Positions 24,913-30,956 of a stretch of 31,612 nt of DNA are shown in pieces. This DNA comes from SIG607 sp045648445 (GTDB taxonomy: Bacteria > Bacillota > Clostridia > Oscillospirales > Acutalibacteraceae). A program made the translations under genes and the position numbers. The DNA lies in the NCBI GenBank assembly GCA_045648445.1, contig JAZRNY010000011.1, positions 1 through 31,612 on the forward strand, given 5' to 3'. Each line of letters opens with the position of its first letter. The stretch's first letter is position 1. The notes below the pieces were generated by a model. The model searched no databases. It was not told where the DNA came from and saw nothing but the letters and a program-made list of their open reading frames with translations.

Positions 24913-25631
24913 TTAAATTTATGCAAAAATTTTCCGTAAAGTTTATCATACAGTTTTACGCCAAAAAGTCTTTTAAAAAACAATGTACGTTTAGCGGTAG
25001 CAGAAGTCCAAGAAGCGCAAAAATGATGTATCGAATAGGTATTTTTAGTTATAACTTTTCGTCCGGAATAATATTTCATTGGACAAAGATAATCATCAGG
25101 CAATATTTTAATGCCCATAAATACTTGATTTTGATTTTTAACGTCAAACCCAATATCAATCATAGTTTTTGTATTTCTGTCAGGACAAGGCGTTATATCG
25201 TATGTACCATCCGATAATAAAAACGGAATATTATCATAATCGTTAAGAAGCATACCGATTAGTTCGTTCCCTTTTTCACAAGCAAAACCCAAACCGGTAG
25301 AAATCATGCCGTTATCGTCAAATCCCATATAGCCGCCATCTTCAATAAGGGTATCTATAGGTTTTAGCAATTCTACATCAGTGTCTAAATAAATACCACC
25401 ATTATCATACAAAACCTTTAAACGAGCATAATCGCTTACAAAAGCCCATTTTTTTGCTTCGTATGCTTCTAAGGCATATTTGTTTTGAGAATAATCGAAA
25501 TTTTCTTCATTAAGACAAACTATTTTGTAATCGGGACAATATTTTTTCCAACTTCTAATACACTTTTCAGCGAGAGAAGGAAGTTTGCCTTTACCAAACC
25601 AACAATAATATATCACTTTAGGAATACTCAT
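24897..25631 (-). CDS. Family 32-type glycosyltransferase (DxD sugar-binding)
   Basis: This 244-residue enzyme begins IPKVIYYCWFGKGKLPSLA, typical of the Gly_transf_sug/GT32 family. It continues with WAFVSDYARLKVLYDNGG and the metal-binding YLDTDVELLKPID. An IHHFCASW segment near the C terminus supplies the conserved His and Trp. Such enzymes transfer a hexose or similar sugar in capsule synthesis. It is cytoplasmic, with a weakly basic tail. A GGGAGGAAT ribosome site precedes the ATG, which overlaps the flippase stop (ATGA). Confidence 0.9.
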   Translation of the reverse strand: MSIPKVIYYCWFGKGKLPSLAEKCIRSWKKYCPDYKIVCLNEENFDYSQNKYALEAYEAKKWAFVSDYARLKVLYDNGGIYLDTDVELLKPIDTLIEDGGYMGFDDNGMISTGLGFACEKGNELIGMLLNDYDNIPFLLSDGTYDITPCPDRNTKTMIDIGFDVKNQNQVFMGIKILPDDYLCPMKYYSGRKVITKNTYSIHHFCASWTSATAKRTLFFKRLFGVKLYDKLYGKFLHKFKWLEW

Positions 25632-27133
25632 TGTTTTTTATTCCTCCCATAAAAATCAAAAAAGGTTTTAAAAGCAGATTTATTAAACAAAAGGTTAACC
25701 AGTAGGTATAATATAATAATCCATATTGAATGAATAACACCGTTGAGTAAAAGTTTAGAGAAAGAAAAATTACTGAAAGTATCAACGTAAAATACAAACA
25801 TAATTATAACGAAAACTAAACAATTTAAGAGCATCGCCTTATAAGTAAGAAATTGTTTACGAAAAAGCACTTTTTTGTTGGAATAATATATTGTAGTAAT
25901 TGCGCGGTAAACAAGTGCAGCAATGGTTCCTATTATTGCGCCGCAAATACCCATATAAATTATACCGATAACCGATACGGTGATATTTATAACCATTTCA
26001 ACAATTGCAAAAGAACGAGTTTTTTTGAAATCACCTGAAAATTCTATAACACTGTTAATAGGGATTTTACAATTAGAAATCAAATTCATTATTACAAAAA
26101 GTATCAACAATAGTCTATTTGTGTATTCTGCATCATCGACACCTTTTGTATATATTTGAATAAGCGGCAGTAAGAAAACAGCCATCAGTGTATAAACCAC
26201 AAAGGTTGCCATTATGTAAAGTGTTTCGTATGCATTATAAAGTTTATTAAATTTTTCGCGGTCAGTATGAAATAATTGACCTAAAGCAAAGGTAAATGAT
26301 GAAACTACACTTGTTATAAAATTTTGAACCTGAGAAAAGAAAATATTATAAATAGCGTAAATACTTACCGCCTTAAAGTCGCAAAGTAACGAAATTAAAA
26401 TTACGTCGGTATTATTGAACACCATACCCGAAAGTTGGTGCACCAAAACTGAATTTTTTTGAGAAATTGAATTAAAATCAGGTTTTGCTTTTAAATCAAG
26501 CCATTTATACCTGCGTTTAGCATAAAAATACAAAAAAGAAAGCTGAGCAATATACATAATACAATAAACAAGTTGTATTAATATAAGGCTATCGGTTAAA
26601 ATTAAAACTAATATTTTTCCAATGTTAGAAACAAGTTGCAGAACCGTTTCTGAGTTATTAATTACATACTTCCTACCGTCAACATCCATAAGTATACGGT
26701 ACTTAGCCTGAATAAAATAACTAAAAAGTGCAGGTAAAGCTGTAAGAATAATAATACAAAACAAAACGTGTTTATTAATAGAAGTAGGAATTACGTAAGC
26801 ATAAACAACTGCAATTACTAAAACAATTGCAAGATATATAATACCGGTTCTTTTATAATATATATTTGTCGCAGAAAGAACTTCGCTTGCACTTTGATAA
26901 TTTTTTTCACCTATTCTTTTATAAAGCGCTTGAGTGGTGGCAAGGCCTACTCCCGCTTCTAGCAAGAACAAATAAACGAAAATCTGCTTTATTGTAGAAA
27001 GTACACCGTTAACTTCCGAGCCAAAATTCTCAAGATATAATCTAGGCAAAAGAAAACTAAGGGATATTAATACAATTTGATAAACAAGTGAAGAAACCAC
27101 GTTGCGTTTAATTCTTATATCTTTTTCAGCCAT
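25628..27133 (-). CDS. Wzx-type oligosaccharide flippase
   Basis: This 501-residue protein of the MOP/polysaccharide-transporter superfamily has about 12-14 membrane helices. The N-terminal RNVVSSLVYQIVLISLSFLL helix and the following LPRLYLENFGSEVNGVLSTI loop are characteristic. It would move the undecaprenyl-linked repeat unit from the inner to the outer membrane face for the polymerase at 14823-16127. An AGGAGGTG ribosome site lies upstream. The 38 bp between it and the acetyltransferase gene contain no promoter I can recognise. Confidence 0.9.
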   Translation of the reverse strand: MAEKDIRIKRNVVSSLVYQIVLISLSFLLPRLYLENFGSEVNGVLSTIKQIFVYLFLLEAGVGLATTQALYKRIGEKNYQSASEVLSATNIYYKRTGIIYLAIVLVIAVVYAYVIPTSINKHVLFCIIILTALPALFSYFIQAKYRILMDVDGRKYVINNSETVLQLVSNIGKILVLILTDSLILIQLVYCIMYIAQLSFLYFYAKRRYKWLDLKAKPDFNSISQKNSVLVHQLSGMVFNNTDVILISLLCDFKAVSIYAIYNIFFSQVQNFITSVVSSFTFALGQLFHTDREKFNKLYNAYETLYIMATFVVYTLMAVFLLPLIQIYTKGVDDAEYTNRLLLILFVIMNLISNCKIPINSVIEFSGDFKKTRSFAIVEMVINITVSVIGIIYMGICGAIIGTIAALVYRAITTIYYSNKKVLFRKQFLTYKAMLLNCLVFVIIMFVFYVDTFSNFSFSKLLLNGVIHSIWIIILYLLVNLLFNKSAFKTFFDFYGRNKKQ

Positions 27134-27171
27134 GTTGCCACCTCCTCGGTTTAAGATTAAATTAAGTTAAT

Positions 27172-27714
27172 TTATACTCGATTACATACGTAATCTTTAG
27201 TAGCGTTTTCGCGCGATATTATCCTAACGGGATTACCAATAACAACACTGTGGTCAGGAACATCAAAATTAACGTATGTAAGAGGAGCGATAAGAACATC
27301 ATTACCGATTGAAACATTGCCGACTATTACCGCATTAGTTCCAATCCAACAATTATCTCCAATAATAGGAGTGCCTTTACGTTTGCCACGATTTTCCATA
27401 CCAATAGTAACACCGGTACCAACGTTAACGTTCTTACCCAATTTGGCGTCAGGATGAATAATCAGTCTACCTAAATGTCCGATATAAAAGCCCTCGCCAA
27501 TACTTGTCCTTGCCGGTATCTGAATTTGAGTTTTTCGAGAAAGGCATAAAAGTTTAAAAGTATAATATTTTTTAAGTAAAGGAAATTTACAAGCATTAGC
27601 TTTTCGGAATAATGCTATATACTTAAGTTCCAATGGACGTAATAAACGTTTTAAGAAAGGTTCTCCACCTTTTCCGTAATATCTGAATAAATCTTTTTTG
27701 AATGTTTTGTTCAT
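27172..27714 (-). CDS. Hexapeptide-repeat acetyltransferase (serine acetyltransferase-like)
   Basis: This 180-residue protein has an N-terminal helical region of about 60 residues and a left-handed beta-helix. The repeat pattern is visible from GEGFYIGHLGRLIIHPDAKL through NVGTGVTIGM, IGDNCWIGTNAVIVG and SIGNDVLIAP to NPVRII. It resembles serine acetyltransferases, but in a polysaccharide operon an O- or N-acetylation of a sugar is more likely. It is the second gene of the operon, five bases after the GtrA-like gene, with AAAGG close to the ATG. The substrate is unknown. Confidence 0.88.
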   Translation of the reverse strand: MNKTFKKDLFRYYGKGGEPFLKRLLRPLELKYIALFRKANACKFPLLKKYYTFKLLCLSRKTQIQIPARTSIGEGFYIGHLGRLIIHPDAKLGKNVNVGTGVTIGMENRGKRKGTPIIGDNCWIGTNAVIVGNVSIGNDVLIAPLTYVNFDVPDHSVVIGNPVRIISRENATKDYVCNRV

Positions 27715-27719
27715 AACCT

Positions 27720-28103
27720 TTAATTCTCTACCTCTTTAGATTCCAAAAAAATTTTACGAGTAATAAAATTATATATAGGAACAGCTATCATGGCTATTAA
27801 TTTTACTATCAAATAGTAAATTGAAGTAAAAGAAACTCCTATCCATAAAATAAGTTGATTTAAACATAAACCACCAATACTTAACAACACAAATATAACA
27901 AATTCTTTAATTTTTCCTTGAATTTTACTTTTGAAAACAAACTTCATACTTAAGAGATAATTTACAACTACGGACACGCAAAAAGAGATTGTAGAAGCAA
28001 TTAAAACATCAACACTTAATAACTCTTTTAAAACAACAAGTACACCCATATCTACAAAAGCGGCAATAACACCTACAATACCAAATTTAATAATTTGAAG
28101 CAA
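27720..28103 (-). CDS. GtrA-family flippase
   Basis: This 127-residue integral membrane protein has four predicted helices and the GtrA pattern: FGIVGVIAAFVDMGVLVVL in the first helix and VNYLLSMKFVFKSK after the second. GtrA proteins are thought to flip undecaprenyl-phosphate-linked monosaccharides made by GtrB. The start is TTG (28101-28103), nine bases behind GGAGG. It is the first gene of the long operon, while its presumed GtrB partner is the last polysaccharide gene (8150-9067). Homologues also act in teichoic acid or arabinogalactan glycosylation. Confidence 0.9.
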   Translation of the reverse strand: MLQIIKFGIVGVIAAFVDMGVLVVLKELLSVDVLIASTISFCVSVVVNYLLSMKFVFKSKIQGKIKEFVIFVLLSIGGLCLNQLILWIGVSFTSIYYLIVKLIAMIAVPIYNFITRKIFLESKEVEN

Positions 28104-28127
28104 GGTTAAATTCCTCCTTTTTTCGAC

Positions 28128-28220
28128 ATTATACAGTAAAGAATACTAAAATAAACAAACAATTATACCATTATATTTTATTATCTTTTACATTATAGCA
28201 CAGCACATTAAGAAAATCAA
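28128..28220 (-). promoter_or_regulatory. Promoter region of the polysaccharide operon, three candidate -10 boxes
   Basis: On the minus strand three TATAAT boxes occur at plus 28192-28197, 28162-28167 and 28128-28133. The first has TTGATT (28215-28220) as -35 with a 17-bp spacer. The second is an extended -10 (TGG before TATAAT) without a good -35. The third, closest to the TTG start, has a poor -35. The first is the best match, giving a leader of about 80 nt. I see no gene in 28104-28338. Confidence 0.6.
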
Positions 28221-28261
28221 ATATTTTAATATTTAAAAATAATATATAAGTTTAAACTATA

Positions 28262-28290
28262 TTGACATAAATTAGGGCAAATGATATAAT
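28262..28290 (+). promoter_or_regulatory. Consensus promoter of the plus-strand acetyltransferase gene
   Basis: TTGACA (28262-28267), a 17-bp spacer and TATAAT (28285-28290) with an upstream TG form a near-perfect promoter. It is divergent from the polysaccharide-operon promoter about 40 bp away. Confidence 0.88.
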
Positions 28291-28338
28291 TCTAAAAAAG
28301 CAAAAAACAATCCATATCATTGAAAGAAGGATTATATT

Positions 28339-28959
28339 ATGCAAAGTTTATTTAAAAGAATATTGGCTTCTTTTAATTACCCCCGAACCTTCCCTGTTTA
28401 TCTATGTGCTTTATTTTCAAAGCAAAAAAATCTTATAAAAGCAGACGTGAAGCGTTGGAATGAAATAGATCAAATTAAATTCGGTTACTTTAAATCTTTA
28501 AACTGGTATTTGACATACAAAAAAGAATTTAGAAATCTTATTCAACATCGCTTTAAACATCCATCACACTCCATTGCATCCTTAATCCATTTTGCAATAG
28601 CACGCATACTTTGGAAACCGCTTGAAAGTTTATACATCTACACAAAAGATATTGGCGGTGGATTATATATTCAGCACGGATTTGCAACTATTATAAGCGC
28701 AGAAAAAATTGGTAAAAACTGCAGAATATATCAACAAGTTACTATTGGATACAAAAAAGATCTGTGCCCTGTTTTAGAAGATAACGTATCTATCACCTGC
28801 GGAGCAAAAGTTCTTGGCGGACTTACAATGCACAAAAACAGTCTTGCAGCGGCAGGTGCCGTAGTAGTTAAAGACGTTCCCGAAAATGCAATTGTCGCCG
28901 GAGTTCCAGCTAAAATAATAGCATACAAAAACGAAAATGATATAGATTTCCAAGGATAA
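28339..28959 (+). CDS. Hexapeptide-repeat acetyltransferase (serine acetyltransferase-like)
   Basis: The N-terminal helical part (about 1-100) of this 206-residue protein resembles serine O-acetyltransferase proteins. The following beta-helix shows IGGGLYIQHGFATII, IGKNCRIYQQVTIGY, LEDNVSITCGAKVLG and the C-terminal VPENAIVAGVPAKII. The His in the IQHGFAT element fits the catalytic His of this family. It has its own strong promoter and terminator, so it can be expressed apart from the polysaccharide operon, although its divergent position suggests the same pathway. Serine acetylation for cysteine synthesis is an alternative, but no cysteine synthase gene is near. Ribosome site GAAGGA. Confidence 0.88.
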   Translation: MQSLFKRILASFNYPRTFPVYLCALFSKQKNLIKADVKRWNEIDQIKFGYFKSLNWYLTYKKEFRNLIQHRFKHPSHSIASLIHFAIARILWKPLESLYIYTKDIGGGLYIQHGFATIISAEKIGKNCRIYQQVTIGYKKDLCPVLEDNVSITCGAKVLGGLTMHKNSLAAAGAVVVKDVPENAIVAGVPAKIIAYKNENDIDFQG

Positions 28960-28968
28960 TCAAAAAAC

Positions 28969-29004
28969 AAAAACACTATGGTTTTATAAAACCATAGTGT
29001 TTTT
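28969..29004. terminator. Bidirectional intrinsic terminator (36-bp palindrome)
   Basis: Arms 28969-28986 and 28987-29004 are perfectly complementary, with a stem core ACACTATGG/CCATAGTGT and A/T tracts at both ends. It ends the plus-strand acetyltransferase transcript and can serve the minus-strand gene stopping at 29095. Confidence 0.9.
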
Positions 29005-29094
29005 TTGTGAAAGAGCAGCATAAAGGTGCTTAAATGTAGGTAAGAAAAGCGATTAGGTGCGCAAGAAAACTATTCGCAAAATTGGAATTTATCG

Positions 29095-29607
29095 TTATAA
29101 ATTAATATCAATTTCATATTTATCATCAATAAGCAAATAATTGACTTTGTGCTTTTGAGCGAGTTCTAACACCTGTGCATGATCTGCTAACACGCTTTCC
29201 AAAGTACAATCTGTATCATCGCCACGATTTTCAATGACACTTGCATATTTCTTAATGTCAGCAAAATGATTTCTTATATAGTTCTCGCTCATTACAATGC
29301 AGTAGTATCTAATATTTTCGAGATACTCTTGTTGAAAATATTTCGACCAGTCAAAAGGAATATAGCAACCTTCGACAATTAAGTTCTGCTTATTCTCAAT
29401 AGCAGTTTTTATCATTTCACGAACAATCGGCCATAAATATTCGGTCAATTCATTATCATCCATAGGAGTAAGTTCTGTATTACCGCTACGAATTAAGCCC
29501 ATTTTCAGGTGGTCTATTGACAGGTATGGATATTTATATTTTTCAAGCAATTTTTGAGCAAGCGCCGTTTTGCCTGTATGCGATGCTCCCGTAATTAAAA
29601 TAATCAT
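29095..29607 (-). CDS. P-loop kinase-like ATPase, small
   Basis: This 170-residue single-domain P-loop protein has Walker A GASHTGKT (7-14) right at the N terminus. IDHLKMGLIRSG (about 32-43) and VEGCYIPFDW (about 78-87) are typical of small kinases of the adenylate/2-phosphoglycerate-kinase-like group. The protein is short and lacks an obvious zinc or lid motif. The substrate is unknown. It has its own promoter (29641-29669) and a GGTGAG ribosome site. Bases 28960-29094 in front of its stop hold only the terminator. Confidence 0.75.
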   Translation of the reverse strand: MIILITGASHTGKTALAQKLLEKYKYPYLSIDHLKMGLIRSGNTELTPMDDNELTEYLWPIVREMIKTAIENKQNLIVEGCYIPFDWSKYFQQEYLENIRYYCIVMSENYIRNHFADIKKYASVIENRGDDTDCTLESVLADHAQVLELAQKHKVNYLLIDDKYEIDINL

Positions 29608-29640
29608 TATCTCACCTATAAATTCAAGTTTATCGAATTA

Positions 29641-29669
29641 ATTATACCATAATGCCACCAATCTTGCAA
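29641..29669 (-). promoter_or_regulatory. Promoter of the P-loop kinase-like gene
   Basis: On the minus strand, TTGCAA (plus 29664-29669), a 17-bp spacer and TATAAT (29641-29646) with an upstream TGG form an extended -10 promoter just ahead of the gene. Confidence 0.75.
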
Positions 29670-29678
29670 GAAAACAAG

Positions 29679-29715
29679 AAACCTCTCTTGTCTTGGTAGA
29701 CAAAAGAGGTTTTTT
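29679..29715 (-). terminator. Intrinsic terminator of the SF0329-like gene
   Basis: AACCTCT-TTGTC pairs with GACAA-AGAGGTT across a six-base loop, with one mismatch. T-rich sequence follows on both strands (six Ts on the plus strand, a broken T run on the minus strand). It lies between two minus-strand genes. Confidence 0.7.
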
Positions 29716-29749
29716 ACATGGTGCGGTTGTTCTTAACGGATTTTAAAAA

Positions 29750-30244
29750 CTATAGTTCTGCAGAAATTCTTAGCATATAAAACTGCTGTAACCATAATGG
29801 TTGATCTTCGATGTTATTTTTGAGCTGGTTAAGAGTTCGTTTTCCAACTCGCCTATCAAGTATGGAGAACATTCTTACTAATGGGTTATTAGAATGAAGG
29901 CTTAGTTTTATATCTTGATTGCGATATTCACATAGGGCATCGGCAAATTCTTTATCTATGTATTCGGTACGGAAATGAATTGGATTTTTTTCAATGTACT
30001 CCCACATTTTCTCCCAAGTTCTTTCATCGTTACTATATCCGATTTTACCCAAATATGAATATATAGTATCAAAAGAAAAATGTTTTACCGGTTCATCATC
30101 AATCAAAACGGTAAAGATATAACAACCATCCATGCCGGGATAAGTTGTGCAATGATATCTTACTCTATTTTTTAATGAATCGGCTAACATTTCCTTTTCT
30201 AAATATTTGCGCATACCACTCCAAGAACCAAGAATATTGCCCAT
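29750..30244 (-). CDS. SF0329-family-like protein of unknown function
   Basis: This 164-residue soluble protein resembles SF0329-family proteins. Its N terminus MGNILGSWSGMRKYLEKEML is followed by a YHCTTYPGMDGCYIFTVLIDD region. The C terminus has the recognisable MFSILDRRVGKRTL and a final FYMLRISAEL. No catalytic motif or membrane segment is visible. The family is scattered in Firmicutes and Enterobacteria, without a known role. It has its own promoter and terminator, and an AGAGGTG ribosome site. The family match is from remembered pattern and needs a profile search. Confidence 0.65.
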   Translation of the reverse strand: MGNILGSWSGMRKYLEKEMLADSLKNRVRYHCTTYPGMDGCYIFTVLIDDEPVKHFSFDTIYSYLGKIGYSNDERTWEKMWEYIEKNPIHFRTEYIDKEFADALCEYRNQDIKLSLHSNNPLVRMFSILDRRVGKRTLNQLKNNIEDQPLWLQQFYMLRISAEL

Positions 30245-30263
30245 AATATCACCTCTTTAAATA

Positions 30264-30292
30264 ATTATATCATCTTACGTTGGATTTCGCAA
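30264..30292 (-). promoter_or_regulatory. Promoter of the SF0329-like gene
   Basis: On the minus strand, TTGCGA (plus 30287-30292), a 17-bp spacer and TATAAT (30264-30269) with an upstream TG form an extended -10 promoter. A TGTGGA/TCCACA inverted repeat at about 30297-30314 lies directly upstream and could be an operator. Confidence 0.7.
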
Positions 30293-30354
30293 GCATTGTG
30301 GATGGATATCCACACTAGTTAGGGTTGCCCCTAATACCGCAAACCTTACTCAAA

Positions 30355-30399
30355 GCAAAAAAAGAATGTTCATAACGGTTAAGTCCGTTATGAACATTC
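30355..30399 (-). terminator. Intrinsic terminator after the tRNA 3'-end copy
   Basis: A perfect 15-bp stem (30364-30378 with 30385-30399) has a 6-base loop. On the minus strand it is followed by seven or more Ts (As at plus 30357-30363). It lies just downstream of the partial tRNA copy, as a tRNA terminator would. Confidence 0.85.
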
Positions 30400-30403
30400 A
30401 ACA

Positions 30404-30626
30404 TGGTCGAGGTGACAGGATTTGAACCTGCGGTTGCCCTCTTGCGGTGCCCAAAATTTTTTAAGTCTTAGATCGACTAAAAATTTTGACCGCTGCGCCT
30501 TTCAAACTTTCGCTCTTTCACCCACCGGGTGCGCTCGGTTTGAAACCCTGCCTCCCTCACTGCGTTCGGAACACAGAGAATTAATTTTTGCAAATAAAAA
30601 AATCCAAGTTAAACAACTTGGATTTT
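30404..30626 (-). repeat. Structured unit ending in a second copy of the tRNA 3' end
   Basis: Bases 30404-30432 repeat exactly the last 29 bases of the tRNA-Pro gene (30627-30655), covering acceptor, T arm and CCA. No matching D arm or acceptor 5' strand follows, so it is not a functional tRNA. The interior folds strongly: a long hairpin at 30444-30493 (GCGGT/ACCGC outer pairs around a CAAAATTTTT stem) and another at 30500-30545 (TTTCAAAC/GTTTGAAA enclosing CACCC/GGGTG). A short arm resembling an anticodon stem-loop lies near 30562-30578. It could be a miniature repeat or a remnant of tandem tRNA rearrangement. I remember similar sequence downstream of tRNAs in gut Firmicutes, but could not check it. 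Confidence 0.6.
30595..30625 (-). terminator. Intrinsic terminator of the tRNA-Pro gene
   Basis: Arms 30600-30610 and 30615-30625 (AAATCCAAGTT type) form an 11-bp stem with a 4-base loop. On the minus strand they are followed by a T tract (As at plus 30596-30602). It begins immediately after the tRNA CCA end. Confidence 0.85.
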
Positions 30627-30703
30627 TGGTCGAGGTGACAGGATTTGAACCTGCGACCTCTGCGTCCCGAACGCAGCGCTCTACCAAACTGAGCCACACA
30701 CCG
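30627..30703 (-). tRNA. tRNA-Pro (anticodon CGG)
   Basis: This 77-base tRNA with encoded CCA is read on the minus strand. The D arm is GCTC...GAGC. The anticodon stem CTGCG/CGCAG holds the loop TTCGGGA, giving anticodon CGG for proline codon CCG. The T arm is GCAGG/CCTGT with TTCAAAT. The acceptor 5' strand is CGGTGTG and the 3' strand CACCTCG, so one pair is a U-C mismatch (position 4-69) and one is G-U (3-70). The expected partner would be CACACCG. This imperfect acceptor fits the duplicated 3' end described beside it. Confidence 0.9.
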
Positions 30704-30715
30704 AATGCGAGTGTT

Positions 30716-30743
30716 ATTATACCATATTATTTTATATTGTCTA
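30716..30743 (-). promoter_or_regulatory. Promoter of the tRNA-Pro gene
   Basis: On the minus strand, TAGACA (plus 30738-30743), a 16-bp spacer and TATAAT (30716-30721) preceded by TGG form an extended -10. It ends about 12 bases before the tRNA 5' end. Confidence 0.75.
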
Positions 30744-30776
30744 TATTTAATTTTCTAAAAAAATGATATTATTAAT

Positions 30777-30923
30777 ATGCATCGGTTCTTGGAAGGAGTA
30801 CATCGCAGGATGTATTGCCGGTGTCCAGAGCAACTACTGAACAATCCCTGGGAGCACACGGCAGCCGATGCATTTTTTGTTACCGTAAATACAAGCATAA
30901 ACATACGGTATCGTGACCGATAA
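30777..30923 (+). pseudogene. Possible 3' remnant of a gene, higher-GC segment
   Basis: An open frame of 48 codons starts at an ATG with no ribosome site and ends at TAA, 33 bases before the dehydrogenase gene. The translated end contains NPWEHTAADAFFVTVNTS, which reads like the C terminus of a larger protein, and its codon use resembles the following gene rather than the AT-rich left side. I do not recognise the family. A 9-bp inverted repeat (30777-30785 with 30865-30873, followed by six Ts) could instead mark a structured RNA or terminator. Confidence 0.4.
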
Positions 30924-30956
30924 AGAGCGGCAGATAATAAAGGACAAGGACTTGCG

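Noticed and set aside
28104..28338. CRISPR array or small gene in the longest intergenic gap
   Set aside because: There are no repeated spacers or frames with ribosome sites; the gap is explained by two divergent promoters.
30404..30703. tRNA-Arg interrupted by a group I intron
   Set aside because: An anticodon-like arm with CCG is visible near 30562-30578, but no D arm or acceptor 5' strand precedes it and no group I core elements could be found.
30422..30766. Plus-strand open frame of 114 codons containing EVTGFEPATSASRTQRS
   Set aside because: It runs antisense across the tRNA-Pro gene. This kind of translated tRNA complement is a familiar false annotation.
30777..30880. Signal recognition particle RNA or riboswitch before the dehydrogenase gene
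   Set aside because: A 9-bp closing stem and T tract exist, but the conserved GGAA-loop domain of SRP RNA and known riboswitch cores are absent, and the frame reads as protein-like.
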